DNA of 53,652 nt from Oligoflexia bacterium (GTDB lineage: Bacteria; Bdellovibrionota; Bdellovibrionia; JABDDW01). A program made the translations under genes and the position numbers. Position 1 is the first letter of the stretch. Every line of letters begins with the position of its first letter. Location: NCBI GenBank assembly GCA_034439615.1, contig JAWXAT010000013.1, positions 1 through 53,652 of the forward strand, read 5' to 3'. This document shows, in pieces, positions 35,945-45,832 of the stretch. The notes below the pieces were generated by a model. That model did no database searches. It had not been told where the DNA came from and saw nothing but the letters and a program-made list of their open reading frames with translations.

Positions 35945-37170
35945 ACTAGGTTCTCTTGAATTTTTTTTGACGCTATTTTAATTTTCTCAGGCAATTGACT
36001 AGTACTCACTAAAATTTGGGAAAGCCCTAGAGAGCCTAGATAATTACCCATAAGCCAAATATTATTATTTGCCAAATTATCTTGCCAGTTCTCGTTGAGA
36101 GTTTTTTCTAATTCAAGTGTGTAATGTGGCAAGGCCTTGTTCCATCTGTTAATGCTAAACCCCAATGGCTCATCAACCTTATGATACAATCTTTCACGTT
36201 CTGATTTAATTAATTTTATAATTTCTTCATCTGACTTTTCGATTACGGTCTTATCTAAAGCGCCACCGTAAATCCACGTTTCTGAATGCCCCGATGATCG
36301 ATTTTCAAATATTTTATCATTACACAGAACTCCTAAAACTCTAAAGCCTGTTTCTCGGGGAAACAAACACCCAAAGCCATTGAGAGCTTCTGCTCCTTTT
36401 TTGTAAAAAAGTGTGACTGAAATAACTGGTAAAACCTCAATGTCAGAAAGTTTTTGCGCATATTCAGGGTAATGAGCTCTTAAAATTCCAGAAGCCCCAT
36501 CTACTGATGTACTAATAACGATTGGATGATCTAAAGATTTAGAAAGTTCATACTTAGTTTCAAAATAAAATTTGACACCTTGAGCTTGCAAATAAGTTTG
36601 CAATTTTAAAATAACTTCTCCCATACCGTTTTGAGGAGATACTATTCCACGGTACTTTTGAGTTTTTACTCTTTCACGAGAATTTAGAGTAGTAAAAATA
36701 AGTGTTGCACTCATTTTCTCTGTATCGCCTGCATAAATACCATGAAGAGCTGGACTCACTAGCCATTTTAAAGCTGCTTTACCAAATAGGCGCGTCACCC
36801 ATAGAGCGACACTCTCATATGGTTTTGGAAGCTTATTACGTTTAAATATGAATCTCCACAAAACAACAAGGGTGTCTCTAAAACCAAGTGGCCACTGACG
36901 AGGCCTTTGACAAAAAATAAAACGTCGTCTGCTAGTTTTTTTAGGTTGCCCAAGTGTAAGCCCAATATCTTTACAAAGATCTTCTAATAAAACTGAGTTT
37001 AAAATACCATTTGCAGCAGTTTCAGATAATCCCCACGGTGTCTTAATCGTTTGAATTAATCCTCCAGAATTTTTCTCGAGTTCAAAGACTTCAACTTCAA
37101 AACCTGATTTATAAAGATAAAAGGCAGAAGTTAAACCTGAAAAACCACTACCTATAATATGAACTTTCAT
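35941..37170 (-). CDS. hemG: Protoporphyrinogen oxidase, FAD-dependent
   Basis: The protein of about 409 aa is the HemY-type flavin oxidase that converts protoporphyrinogen IX to protoporphyrin IX. It has the Rossmann GSGFSGLTSAFYLYKSGFEVEVFE at the N-terminus, SGGLIQT next, VSPALHGIYAGDTEKMSA in the middle, and NIWLMGNYLGSLGLS near the C-terminus. I start at ATG 37170, making a TGATG junction with hemN; a TTG one codon earlier is also possible. I use the symbol hemG loosely; hemY is used for this family in some genomes. Downstream of hemN, upstream of hemH. Confidence 0.9.
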   Translation of the reverse strand: MKVHIIGSGFSGLTSAFYLYKSGFEVEVFELEKNSGGLIQTIKTPWGLSETAANGILNSVLLEDLCKDIGLTLGQPKKTSRRRFIFCQRPRQWPLGFRDTLVVLWRFIFKRNKLPKPYESVALWVTRLFGKAALKWLVSPALHGIYAGDTEKMSATLIFTTLNSRERVKTQKYRGIVSPQNGMGEVILKLQTYLQAQGVKFYFETKYELSKSLDHPIVISTSVDGASGILRAHYPEYAQKLSDIEVLPVISVTLFYKKGAEALNGFGCLFPRETGFRVLGVLCNDKIFENRSSGHSETWIYGGALDKTVIEKSDEEIIKLIKSERERLYHKVDEPLGFSINRWNKALPHYTLELEKTLNENWQDNLANNNIWLMGNYLGSLGLSQILVSTSQLPEKIKIASKKIQENLV

Positions 37171-38522
37171 CAAAGAGCCTGTGAAAATAACTTTGTCGCC
37201 GGAGCCTTTGCTCGCAGGCGTCTATCAAAAGCCATGCAAGCATTTCGCAAGAAAGCTTTTCCTAGGCGGGTAATGCTCACAGTTGATTCAGTAATATTGA
37301 CTAAGCCATCTTCGATCATCGGAGCTAAAAAACTTCTTAAATCTTCAACTTGATTATTTTGTATAATGGCTTTTCCATTTGTCATAAGAGATAAAATTTG
37401 CTCACGAGCTTGACGGTCATCATCCGTTAGCAGATGACCACGAAATGTGGGAATATTACTTTGATTGACTAAACGATCATAAACCGGCAAAACCTTTTCA
37501 TTTTGATGAAAACAACTTGGGGTTTCAGAAATTGCGCTCACACCAAGACCCAAGAGAATACTTGTTCGCCTGTGTGTATAACCCATAAAATTTCTGTGAA
37601 GTGTCTTTTTTTGATTAGAGATATTTAACGAATCATGAGGCAGTGCAAAGTGATCCATTCCAATTTCTATATAACCTGCACTTGCTAAAATTTCTCGTGA
37701 TCTTTCGTAAAGTTGTCTTTTTGACTCTCCAGTTGGCAAATCAGCATCGGTAAAGAGCCTTTGAGCTGGCTTGATCCAAGGAACATGGGCATAACTATAA
37801 AGTGCTATGCGATCGGGCTTAAGTTCTGTTGTTAAACGCATTGTGGATTCGATTGTTTCGAGGGTTTGTTTTGGTAAACCGTAGATTAAATCATAGTTAA
37901 CTGAAGTATATCCAAGTCGTCTTGCTTCTTGAGTGAGTGAGGATGTTATTTCAAAAGGTTGAACACGATTAACAAGCCTTTGAACTTCTGGATCAAAATC
38001 TTGCACACCCATACTTACACGCTTAAAGCCCAATTCTCTTAACGAACTTAAATGCTGGGCAGTTGTACGACGTGGATCAATTTCAATTGAGCATTCAACA
38101 GATTGCGAATGTTTTTTAACTTTTTCTAAAACAGGTCTTAAAAGTTTTGTGAGTGATTCTGGAGACAAAAATGTCGGTGTACCTCCACCAAGGTGCAACT
38201 CTTCAAGTGGTCTATTTAAAATCTGTGGAACTTTTTGGACATAGAGATCCCACTCTTTTAAAAGCAAATTTACATAATGTTCTTCTTTGGTGTGATCTTT
38301 GGTAATAGTCGTATTACACCCACAAAAAGTACAAAGCGATTCACAATACGGAATATGCATATAAAGTGACCATGTGGCTTTTTCATCACCATATGCTTGG
38401 GTCAAAGCCTGGATCCATTGCTCAGATGTAGGATTATTCTCCCAATAAGGAACTGTAGGATAACTCGTATACCGAGGTGCAGGGATGTCATACTTTTTCA
38501 TGAGATCAGACATTGTGGTCAT
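37170..38522 (-). CDS. hemN: Oxygen-independent coproporphyrinogen III dehydrogenase
   Basis: This 450-residue radical SAM enzyme decarboxylates coproporphyrinogen III to protoporphyrinogen IX without oxygen. The 4Fe-4S cluster motif CESLCTFCGC is near residue 60, followed by HLGGGTPTFL, SIEIDPRRTT, GVQDFDPEVQRLVNRVQ and YSYAHVPW. The C-terminal winged region carries the family's terminal features. Start ATG 38522 overlaps the hemE stop by 4 bp. Use of the anaerobic isozyme implies the pathway runs at low oxygen. Confidence 0.95.
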   Translation of the reverse strand: MTTMSDLMKKYDIPAPRYTSYPTVPYWENNPTSEQWIQALTQAYGDEKATWSLYMHIPYCESLCTFCGCNTTITKDHTKEEHYVNLLLKEWDLYVQKVPQILNRPLEELHLGGGTPTFLSPESLTKLLRPVLEKVKKHSQSVECSIEIDPRRTTAQHLSSLRELGFKRVSMGVQDFDPEVQRLVNRVQPFEITSSLTQEARRLGYTSVNYDLIYGLPKQTLETIESTMRLTTELKPDRIALYSYAHVPWIKPAQRLFTDADLPTGESKRQLYERSREILASAGYIEIGMDHFALPHDSLNISNQKKTLHRNFMGYTHRRTSILLGLGVSAISETPSCFHQNEKVLPVYDRLVNQSNIPTFRGHLLTDDDRQAREQILSLMTNGKAIIQNNQVEDLRSFLAPMIEDGLVNITESTVSITRLGKAFLRNACMAFDRRLRAKAPATKLFSQAL

Positions 38523-39544
38523 CCCATGACCTCTCGAATTGTTTGTACAAAGAGTCTGACATTTTCTTCAGGAGTTTGAGGAAGAACCCCGTGACCAAGA
38601 CCACTCACCCAACCTGCTCTTTGTTCAGGGGACAGACTTTTTATTTTATCAAGATAATTGCCTAGATTATTTTTAAACTCATCACGTGTACCAAATAAAA
38701 AAGACTGGTCAAAGTTTCCTTGAACAAAACCGTGAGAGGCCATTTGAAAACTCTCATTTAAATCCCAGCGATGATCAAAACCGATTCCAGCCCACTTACC
38801 TTGTGTAAATACATCATGTGTTAAGTGACTTTTTTGCGTGGCTTTTGAGTAATATCCTAATTTATGGGGAAAACTTTCAGAAAGTTTTTTAAGCTCAGGG
38901 ACAATCAAATGTTTATACCATTCAGGAGCTAATTCCCCAGCAGCGGTGTCAAAAACCATAATAATTTCTGCCCCGCCATCAAATTGTAATTGAATATTTT
39001 CCTTTAAAAGCGGAATCATTTTTTCACAAAAGCGTGGAAATATATCTAAAGCATTTTTTGCTTTAGTTAGATTTCCATCATGACTTCCTTGAACTGCATA
39101 TGAAAAAAGAGTCCAGGGGCCACCGACAAAACCAATAAGACTTTTTGATTGGGGTAACATTTGACGCGTAAGTTGCATGGCCGTTTTTTGAAATTCAAGT
39201 TGGGGAATGGCATCATCAACGCTTCCTAATTTTTTAAGTGTATCTTTATTAAGCTGCCAGCCTAATTCAGGACCCTGATCTCCGTATGTAAGCCCCATTC
39301 CAAGTGCCTCAAGTGGAAATAGTAAATCGCTAAATAAAATAGACACATCAAAATCAAAATCTTCAATGGGCCCCATGGCCACTAATGCCGCTAATTCAGG
39401 ATTCTTACAAAGCTCCATAAACGAATGTTGAGCGCGTAATTTTTGATAATGCTTATGATAACGGCCAGCTTGTCGCATAAACCAGATCGGTGGCACTTTT
39501 TGCACAACTCGTTTAATCGCATTTTGAAATTTTTCGTTAGCCAC
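38519..39544 (-). CDS. hemE: Uroporphyrinogen decarboxylase
   Basis: I place the start at GTG 39544, overlapping the regulator stop by 8 bp, with GGAGA upstream; the frame is open further upstream (to 39613) but that part overlaps the regulator and has no homology. The protein of about 341 aa removes four carboxyl groups from uroporphyrinogen III. It has PPIWFMRQAGRYHKHYQ (about 16-32) with the catalytic Arg/Asp region, ILFSDLLFPLEALGMGL, FVGGPWTLFSYAVQG and HGVLPQTPEENVR. Between the response regulator and hemN in the operon. Confidence 0.93.
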   Translation of the reverse strand: MANEKFQNAIKRVVQKVPPIWFMRQAGRYHKHYQKLRAQHSFMELCKNPELAALVAMGPIEDFDFDVSILFSDLLFPLEALGMGLTYGDQGPELGWQLNKDTLKKLGSVDDAIPQLEFQKTAMQLTRQMLPQSKSLIGFVGGPWTLFSYAVQGSHDGNLTKAKNALDIFPRFCEKMIPLLKENIQLQFDGGAEIIMVFDTAAGELAPEWYKHLIVPELKKLSESFPHKLGYYSKATQKSHLTHDVFTQGKWAGIGFDHRWDLNESFQMASHGFVQGNFDQSFLFGTRDEFKNNLGNYLDKIKSLSPEQRAGWVSGLGHGVLPQTPEENVRLFVQTIREVMG

Positions 39545-40217
39545 GTGTATCTCCAGTTTCACCCATCCATTGGTATCCAACTCCCCGTACAGAGCGAATG
39601 TATTTTCCGTCATCTTTCAATAGCTGACGAAGGCGCACGATAATATTATCAACGGTGCGATTTGTAGGGAACTTCTCTTCTCCCCAAATTGAATCTAAAA
39701 TATCATCTCGACTCACGACTCGTGGAGCCAACTTGATGAGCAACTGCAATAATTGAAAATCGCGAGTTGAAATTACGGTTTCTTTTCTTTTTGAATCAAT
39801 AACCACCATACGCTCAAAATCAATTTGTCGATCACCACATGAAATCAAATTTTTTGGAGCATGATTATCTAATACATGTTTGATGCGCATGAATAATTCT
39901 TTGAGATGAAATGGCTTAGGAATATATTCTTCAGCACCAAGTTCAAATCCCAATAAACGGTATTGTGCAGAGGCCATCGCTGTTACAAAAATTAATGGAG
40001 CCAACTGATATTTTTTAATTTCTTTTGCAAAATCAAACCCTGAACCATCAGGCAAGCCAACGTCTAAGATTATTAAATCAAATCGACTGCTCTTCACGCG
40101 CTCACGAGCTTGAGCAATTGATTTTGCCCAAACTACTTCATAAGATTTTTTAGTCAAACGCTCTTGGAGTGTTTGCCCCAAAGAAACATCATCTTCGACA
40201 AGTAGGAGCTTATTCAA
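39537..40217 (-). CDS. OmpR/PhoB-family response regulator inside the heme operon
   Basis: This 226-residue regulator has a receiver (Asp9/Asp10 acidic pocket, phospho-Asp52 in ILDVGLPDG, PKPFHLKEL) and a C-terminal winged-helix effector (STRDFQLLQLL, NRTVDNIIVRLRQLLKDDGKYIRSVRGVGYQW). The start is TTG 40217, overlapping the kinase stop by 4 bp. Its partner kinase is the next gene upstream. A 7-4-7 direct repeat of the type bound by this family lies ahead of hemA, so feedback on the operon is plausible but not proven. Confidence 0.88.
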   Translation of the reverse strand: MNKLLLVEDDVSLGQTLQERLTKKSYEVVWAKSIAQARERVKSSRFDLIILDVGLPDGSGFDFAKEIKKYQLAPLIFVTAMASAQYRLLGFELGAEEYIPKPFHLKELFMRIKHVLDNHAPKNLISCGDRQIDFERMVVIDSKRKETVISTRDFQLLQLLIKLAPRVVSRDDILDSIWGEEKFPTNRTVDNIIVRLRQLLKDDGKYIRSVRGVGYQWMGETGDTRG

Positions 40218-41101
40218 TGACTCCCTCCCTGCAAAACAATCTGTGCAGTAAACCCTTTGGGTGATGAATGAAATTCAATATCGCCATCCATCTTCTCAAC
40301 TAATTTTTTAGCCAAGTATAATCCAACACCACTCCCGCTGGAAGGGGTGTGTCTTGTAAAGAGTTCACCTAATTTATCAGTATTGCCCAAGAATCCGGTG
40401 CCGTTATCTTGAATTGTCAGATTGATTTTATGATCATGGCTTTGAGCTGCAACTACAACTTGGGTTGCTTTTCCGTGAATACGAGCATTGTGAATGATAT
40501 TTTTAAGCACACCCTCAAGGGCTCGAACATCTGCTTTAACATGACAATCTCCACTGACTTCGATTTTAAGTTCAGGCCATTGATTTTGAAGATGTGATAA
40601 AATTGGTTTTAATTTTAAAGTTTCAAGATGCAACTGCTCAGCACTTTTCACACCAGCTAAGAAAAGTGCGTTTTCAAGTTGAACTTCAAGTCTCGCTGAA
40701 TCTTTAAGGAGTCTTTCAATGAGTACTGCGTGCTCTGTATTTTGCAGATCTTCTTGAAGACATTCGATTTGTAATCGAAGACTTGCCAGCGGCGTTTTTA
40801 ACTCATGAGTCATTGTAGCAAAAAATTCGCTCATCTGATTATGGCGCCGTTGTTCACGCCTACTAAAATTAAAAAGAGCAATCCCACCAATTACTAAAAG
40901 GGCGACGAGAAAAGAACCCTCCCAATGAAGCATGCGCTGGGCCTTAATTATTTCTTCTGGCAATGTGTGGTTAATGGCCGCTAATCTTTCGATTTGTTTT
41001 AAACCAAAAATCATCCACCATAACGTAAGTGAAACCGTCAGTGCCAACCAAGCACCAATGAGTAAAAATACTTTTGGTTTTTTGAAAAACGTCTTAGCCA
41101 T
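40214..41101 (-). CDS. Membrane sensor histidine kinase inside the heme operon
   Basis: I start at ATG 41101, overlapping the hemL stop by 8 bp with AAGGGG upstream; an upstream in-frame start also exists. The product of about 295 aa has two membrane segments (about 8-32 and 62-82) bracketing a short extracytoplasmic loop of about 30 residues with two His, then HisKA with [14 protein letters not shown], and HATPase_c with [15 protein letters not shown] and [13 protein letters not shown]. The short loop suggests sensing within the membrane or of small ligand. It is coupled to the OmpR-type regulator by a 4-bp overlap. Confidence 0.87.
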   Translation of the reverse strand: MAKTFFKKPKVFLLIGAWLALTVSLTLWWMIFGLKQIERLAAINHTLPEEIIKAQRMLHWEGSFLVALLVIGGIALFNFSRREQRRHNQMSEFFATMTHELKTPLASLRLQIECLQEDLQNTEHAVLIERLLKDSARLEVQLENALFLAGVKSAEQLHLETLKLKPILSHLQNQWPELKIEVSGDCHVKADVRALEGVLKNIIHNARIHGKATQVVVAAQSHDHKINLTIQDNGTGFLGNTDKLGELFTRHTPSSGSGVGLYLAKKLVEKMDGDIEFHSSPKGFTAQIVLQGGSH

Positions 41102-42380
41102 TGACCCCTTTAAAAACCTTTTCAAAACGCGAGAGAGTTTGATCGAGTACAGAATCTGTATGTGCCATTGACATAAAACTCACCTCATAACCACTTGGCG
41201 CTAAATATATGCCTTCATTGAGGGCTCGGTGAAATATTTTATTAAATAGTGATTTATGATGCCCTGGAATGGACTTAATACTTCTAATAGGCTGATCAGT
41301 ACGAGCATGGAGCCAAAAAATCGAGGCAAACTGTGTTACTTGCAATGGAAGGTCATATCGGCCAGCAATATTTTGAAGCTCTTTACTAAACGCGGCAGTT
41401 TTCTTTTCAAGTGCTACATGCACACCACCACTTTGAATTTTTTTAAGTGTAGCAAGGCCTGCACGCATTCCGATGGGATTAGCACTTAATGTGCCCGCTT
41501 GATAAACGGGTCCTTGGGGAGCGACGAGATCCATTAGATCTTTGCGACCTCCGTAGGCTCCAACAGGAAATCCACCGCCAATTACTTTTCCATAAGTAAC
41601 CAGATCAGGAGTAATATTTAAAATTTCAGCCATACCACCGATTGCAGTTCTAAAACCTGAAATGACTTCATCAAAAATAATGAGCACACCATTTTTACGA
41701 GCTATATCTACAGCTTTTTGAATAAATTCTTTTCGCTGAATGAGAAGCCCGTAATTTGCTGGCAATGGTTCAAAAATAATGGCTGCGATTTTTGAACCAT
41801 GTTCTTGAAATGTTTTTTCAAGTGCTTGATCATCATCAAGTGGTACAGTAAGTGTTTCAGCCGCTTGAGTAGGTGTCACCCCTGCGCTGTCAGAACTTGA
41901 TTCACCGGCGAGTCCACTACCCGCTTTTACTAGCAATGAATCCACATGCCCATGATAACAACCTTCAAATTTTACAATTTTTGAGCGATTTGTTGCAGCC
42001 CTTGCTACACGCAGTGCACTCATCACAGCTTCAGTGCCTGAACAAACGAAACGTAGTTTTTCAACCCATTTAATTCTTTGGGTAATCCATTCTGCAAGTT
42101 CAAGGGAGTAAGGTTCGCACGTACCAAAACTCCAAGCCATCTCAACTGTCTCACGAACAATTTCACTGACTTCAGGATCTCTGTGACCCAAAATTAACGG
42201 ACCAAAACTTTGACAAAAATCTATGTATTCTTTGTCGTCAACAGAAGTAAGCATTGCCCCTTGAGCTTTTTTAAAAAAGATGGGCTTTCCATCTACACTT
42301 TTAAAAGCGCGTACGGGGCTATGAACACCGCCGGGTGCAATTTTTAATGATCGCTCAAAGTACTGTTCAGATAAATTCAT
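41094..42380 (-). CDS. hemL: Glutamate-1-semialdehyde 2,1-aminomutase
   Basis: This 428-residue PLP enzyme converts glutamate-1-semialdehyde to 5-aminolevulinate. It has [10 protein letters not shown] (about 17-26), [27 protein letters not shown] and the PLP-lysine segment [17 protein letters not shown] (near residue 265). ATG 42380 overlaps the hemB stop by 4 bp. Together with hemA it shows that aminolevulinate is made by the C5 route, from glutamyl-tRNA. Confidence 0.95.
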   Translation of the reverse strand: MNLSEQYFERSLKIAPGGVHSPVRAFKSVDGKPIFFKKAQGAMLTSVDDKEYIDFCQSFGPLILGHRDPEVSEIVRETVEMAWSFGTCEPYSLELAEWITQRIKWVEKLRFVCSGTEAVMSALRVARAATNRSKIVKFEGCYHGHVDSLLVKAGSGLAGESSSDSAGVTPTQAAETLTVPLDDDQALEKTFQEHGSKIAAIIFEPLPANYGLLIQRKEFIQKAVDIARKNGVLIIFDEVISGFRTAIGGMAEILNITPDLVTYGKVIGGGFPVGAYGGRKDLMDLVAPQGPVYQAGTLSANPIGMRAGLATLKKIQSGGVHVALEKKTAAFSKELQNIAGRYDLPLQVTQFASIFWLHARTDQPIRSIKSIPGHHKSLFNKIFHRALNEGIYLAPSGYEVSFMSMAHTDSVLDQTLSRFEKVFKGVNG

Positions 42381-43339
42381 GGATTCTTAACTCCTAATTC
42401 TTTAGCCAAGCGTGCACCGTAAGTGATGATGTACTGCGCCCCGCCTCTTTTAAGAACATGCCACGTTTCAAGAAGTGCTTTTTCAAATGAAACAAGCCCT
42501 GCTTCTGCAAGTAATACGAGACTCGCATACTCACCACTCACTTGATAAGCACCTACACCAAGACCCGTGAGCGTTGAAATGGGTTGAATTAAATCAAGTG
42601 AAGTCATAGCTGGTTTTACCATCAATAGATCAGCACCTTCTTCAGCACGCCTCAAACTTGCGTTCATCGCATCACGAGGATTTCTCACATCTATTTGATA
42701 CTGAGTTCGATCACCAAACTTAGGGCTACTATCAGCTGCATTTCGAAATGGGCCATAAAATTGGCTTGAAAATTTTGTGCTGTAACTCATGATCGGTGTG
42801 TTTTCAAAATTCTTTTCATCAAGGATTTTTCTTATTGCAGATACTCGGCCGTCCATCATGTCACTTGGGCTAATGCCATCAGCACCTGCTTGGGCGTAAC
42901 TTAAAGCTGTGAGTGCAATTTCTTTAAGTGTTGATTCATGGTTTCGAGTGCCGTTGTCATGAAACACACAACAATGCCCGTGAGTTGTCAGCGAGCAAAG
43001 ACAGGTGTCGATCCATAATTGAAGTGAATCGCCAAAACGTTTTTTAATTTCTAAAATTGTTTGACTTGAAAAGTTGTGATTAAAACTTTCACTGGCTTTA
43101 GTTTGAGGAACATTAAATAAAATAAATTGTCGAACTCCGGCTTCTAAATCTAATTCAATTTGTTTTAATGCTGATTCGCGCTTGAGTCTGCGTGTACCTT
43201 TGAGTCCCTTGATATCTTCATCTTGAGATAAACCCTCTACAATAAAAAGTGGTTGAATGAGTTGACTTGAATTAAACTCAGTTTGAGCGCAGAGATTTCT
43301 TAAGTGAATATTACTTCTTAGTCGCTGGAGTCTTTTCAT
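42377..43339 (-). CDS. hemB: Porphobilinogen synthase
   Basis: I start at ATG 43339, where ATGA overlaps the hemC-hemD stop; the frame is open 15 codons further but that part overlaps the previous gene. The product of about 320 aa joins two aminolevulinates. It has [13 protein letters not shown] (zinc ligand Cys region, near residue 115), [13 protein letters not shown], the active-site Lys segment [16 protein letters not shown], and a second Lys in LMVKPAM. The three Cys suggest a zinc-dependent form. Fully within the heme operon. Confidence 0.94.
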   Translation of the reverse strand: MKRLQRLRSNIHLRNLCAQTEFNSSQLIQPLFIVEGLSQDEDIKGLKGTRRLKRESALKQIELDLEAGVRQFILFNVPQTKASESFNHNFSSQTILEIKKRFGDSLQLWIDTCLCSLTTHGHCCVFHDNGTRNHESTLKEIALTALSYAQAGADGISPSDMMDGRVSAIRKILDEKNFENTPIMSYSTKFSSQFYGPFRNAADSSPKFGDRTQYQIDVRNPRDAMNASLRRAEEGADLLMVKPAMTSLDLIQPISTLTGLGVGAYQVSGEYASLVLLAEAGLVSFEKALLETWHVLKRGGAQYIITYGARLAKELGVKNP

Positions 43340-44883
43340 ATTGTTACCTGCTTTAACCAATCTTGGTGGCTCAAAAAAATACACGGGTTTTTTAGGCCCT
43401 TAAGTCTCTCACTTATAACTTGATAAGTATGACCAGGTCCACAGCTATGACTTGCAGCAATAAGCTCTGGAAAAATTTCCATGGCTCTTAAAAAAGCCGA
43501 CCCACTCATCCAGTAAAAATGCGTTTTCCCGGTTAAATCTGGCCAGTCTTTTACCTTAGGAACCAATTTATATGTCGCTAAGCTTTCTGAAGTACCTGTG
43601 ATGCTATCGGCATCAGCGTGGGTTAGACGTAAAAACCCTACTTTTGCGCCCATAAGCTCAGTTAAAGCGGGGTCCTCTGACTCTCCCAAACCCTCAGCAC
43701 ATCCCCAAACCCACACCCCTTTTTGGGCTAATTTCTTCCATGTTTCTAATCCTGCAGCCCAGACAAGTTTGTCATGAGAAATGTTCCAATTTTGAGGTAA
43801 AGCATCAGCTTTTGAGATTAATAGGCCATCGAGAGTATTTTTATCTGACACTTCTTTAATGTTCAAATTTTCACGCTCAAAAAATGCAACATCGGATGTC
43901 TCAAGAGGCCATACTTTATCACGTGTTACTTTATCTTTAGGATTATCAAATTGATTTAAATCTGAAGAAACTAAAGTGACACTATCAAGTGATTTATCTT
44001 GCTCTGTTAGCCCTTGTAGAAAAGTAATCTGCCCGTACGGGCGCTTTAAAACTGTGACCCCAATTTTTTGGTGACACCCGCCGCCGTGACTTTTTAAAAT
44101 TTCACGCTCAAGTGAAACAGTTTGAAATGTATTATGGCAATTGATTGCCGCTAAAAGTTTTTTAATTTCACTATGATTTTTTCGAATCTCTATGGCCAAA
44201 GCACCTTGGGCTGCTGCAGTAGGGTTTTTCTTCAATGGCAAAACCATCCATCGACACTCTTTTAATGACATGAGTAATTGATTTTTAGTTTCAAGAAATT
44301 CATCTTGCGAAGCTGAAAGCAAACGATCAAGTGCGGCTTTAGCAACCACAAGACCGTGAATTGAATCCGTGGTCATTAATTTTCTAAAACGTGTCGGGAT
44401 ATTTCCTCTCACAGATTCAAACTCAACTTTTTTAATCTTTGTAGGAAGAGCTTCTTTTAAAAAATCATTAAGATTATAAGCCCGCCTAGGAGACGAAGAA
44501 AATATTTTTAAAACTTCAGTGTTTACAATTTCTGACCATGCACTTTTTTTAACAATTAAAATATCTCGTGCGTCAGCTCGTAACATTGTCGCTATGATTT
44601 CAGTTCCCGCGCGCGTTTCTACGGGAAGATCTTTCCATGAATGAACAACAAGATCGGTATGACCCGCTATGAGATCTTGATAAAAATCTTCTGTGAAAAC
44701 TCCTCTTTCAGGCATTTTCCAGAGGGGATCACTCAGATTTTTATCACCCATTGATTCACGAAACTGATAGTCAATTTCTATTTGAGGATGAGCTTTTTGC
44801 AGTGCCTGACCAACGGCATACGCTTGGATGCGCGCGAGATCACTTTTTCTGGAGGCTAAAATCAGCCGCACAGATCTTCCCAA
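43336..44883 (-). CDS. hemC: HemC-HemD fusion: porphobilinogen deaminase plus uroporphyrinogen III synthase-like
   Basis: This 515-residue protein is longer than the usual PBG deaminase (about 310 aa). The N-terminal part has LILASRKSDLARIQA, VVHSWKDLPVE (catalytic Asp) and GGGCHQKIG with the cofactor-binding Cys (about residue 255). The C-terminal part of about 200 aa (GLLISKADALPQNW, HFYWMSGSAFLRAMEIF, SHSCGPGHTYQVI) is positioned and shaped as a diverged uroporphyrinogen III synthase (HemD), which is otherwise absent from this operon. HemD sequences are poorly conserved, so that half is assigned mainly by context. Overlaps the hemA end by 22 bp. Confidence 0.85.
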   Translation of the reverse strand: MGRSVRLILASRKSDLARIQAYAVGQALQKAHPQIEIDYQFRESMGDKNLSDPLWKMPERGVFTEDFYQDLIAGHTDLVVHSWKDLPVETRAGTEIIATMLRADARDILIVKKSAWSEIVNTEVLKIFSSSPRRAYNLNDFLKEALPTKIKKVEFESVRGNIPTRFRKLMTTDSIHGLVVAKAALDRLLSASQDEFLETKNQLLMSLKECRWMVLPLKKNPTAAAQGALAIEIRKNHSEIKKLLAAINCHNTFQTVSLEREILKSHGGGCHQKIGVTVLKRPYGQITFLQGLTEQDKSLDSVTLVSSDLNQFDNPKDKVTRDKVWPLETSDVAFFERENLNIKEVSDKNTLDGLLISKADALPQNWNISHDKLVWAAGLETWKKLAQKGVWVWGCAEGLGESEDPALTELMGAKVGFLRLTHADADSITGTSESLATYKLVPKVKDWPDLTGKTHFYWMSGSAFLRAMEIFPELIAASHSCGPGHTYQVISERLKGLKNPCIFLSHQDWLKQVTI

Positions 44884-45776
44884 CCAAATGGCCTTAATTC
44901 AGTTTTTTTGAAACGATTTTCAATGAGTTTTTGAATATGTGATCTTGCAAGTGTGACTCGATTTGAATTTTCATTATCTGTTTGGCTCAACTCTGAATAA
45001 AGATCATGAAGTACAATCACTTCAGTTTTTGAACCTAAATTTAAAGGAGATTGACTAGAGTTATGCCTCAGATCAACGACCCGTTTCATTTCAGTGTTTT
45101 TCAAAAACCAGTTTTCAATTTTTGAGTTTTCAAGAGGAGCCGCAATGACAATGGTGTCTGCCTTTATTTTTTGAAAAGCAGGTTTGTTAAAACCACGTAT
45201 TAATAGTTTAGAATAATTTTCTTTTAGTTTTAGGCCAGCTTTTTGATTTCGGCAAAAAATATTTAATTCTGCATTGGCATCAATTAACCAAGGCAACATC
45301 TCTTGTACAAGTTGACCAGAACCTAAAATTGCAAGTGTCTTTGTATCGCGCAAATGTTTACGCACAAGACTTCCATAAGTACGACTACCCAAATCTTTTA
45401 AATATTCTGTACGAATAATTTTAGCATCTATCAGTATCGACTGAAAAAGCTTACGCATAACATGCCCTGAAGGGCCTTGAGGGAATTGTGTCTGCTCGAT
45501 GAGATTTTTAAATTGCCCCATGACTTCTGTTTCTCCAATAATAGGAGAATGCAGACCACAGACGACTTCCAGAAAAAACCCATATGCTTTTTCTCCGTTA
45601 AAAATTTCAGCTGAATCAGATATTATGAGCGAGTTGTCATTGATTCCCACTTGAATTTCACGAAGACAAGTTGCCCAGTGTATCCATGAGGCTGAAGACA
45701 CCTTCGCTTTTGAGAAAGTTAGATCCTTCATCTTGTTTTGTTTTGCATGATGCACAATTACGAGATCTTCAAACAT
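44862..45776 (-). CDS. hemA: Glutamyl-tRNA reductase, short form
   Basis: This 304-residue protein reduces glutamyl-tRNA to glutamate-1-semialdehyde with NADPH. The probable catalytic Cys is in WATCLREIQVG (about residue 37), and the conserved GLHSPIIGETEVMGQ and the NADPH-binding ILGSGQLVQEMLPW follow. Typical enzymes are about 420 aa; here the C-terminal dimerisation helix domain appears shortened or missing. It is the first gene of the operon and its 3' end overlaps hemC-hemD by 22 bp. The upstream region holds a direct repeat that may control transcription. Confidence 0.85.
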   Translation of the reverse strand: MFEDLVIVHHAKQNKMKDLTFSKAKVSSASWIHWATCLREIQVGINDNSLIISDSAEIFNGEKAYGFFLEVVCGLHSPIIGETEVMGQFKNLIEQTQFPQGPSGHVMRKLFQSILIDAKIIRTEYLKDLGSRTYGSLVRKHLRDTKTLAILGSGQLVQEMLPWLIDANAELNIFCRNQKAGLKLKENYSKLLIRGFNKPAFQKIKADTIVIAAPLENSKIENWFLKNTEMKRVVDLRHNSSQSPLNLGSKTEVIVLHDLYSELSQTDNENSNRVTLARSHIQKLIENRFKKTELRPFGWEDLCG

Positions 45777-45798
45777 ACTCTAAGGTTAGGGTAGATTT

Positions 45799-45825
45799 TC
45801 TATAGTTTTGTCACAGAATTGTCAT
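45799..45825 (-). promoter_or_regulatory. 7-4-7 direct repeat and -10-like box ahead of hemA
   Basis: On the plus strand TTGTCAC (45808-45814) and TTGTCAT (45819-45825) are separated by 4 bp, which gives the 11-bp spacing typical of OmpR/PhoB-family operators. A possible -10 box, TATAGA on the minus strand, is at 45799-45804. The repeats end 32 bp from the hemA start. The operon encodes an OmpR-family regulator, so autoregulation is a testable inference. Confidence 0.45.
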
Positions 45826-45832
45826 GAGCTCG

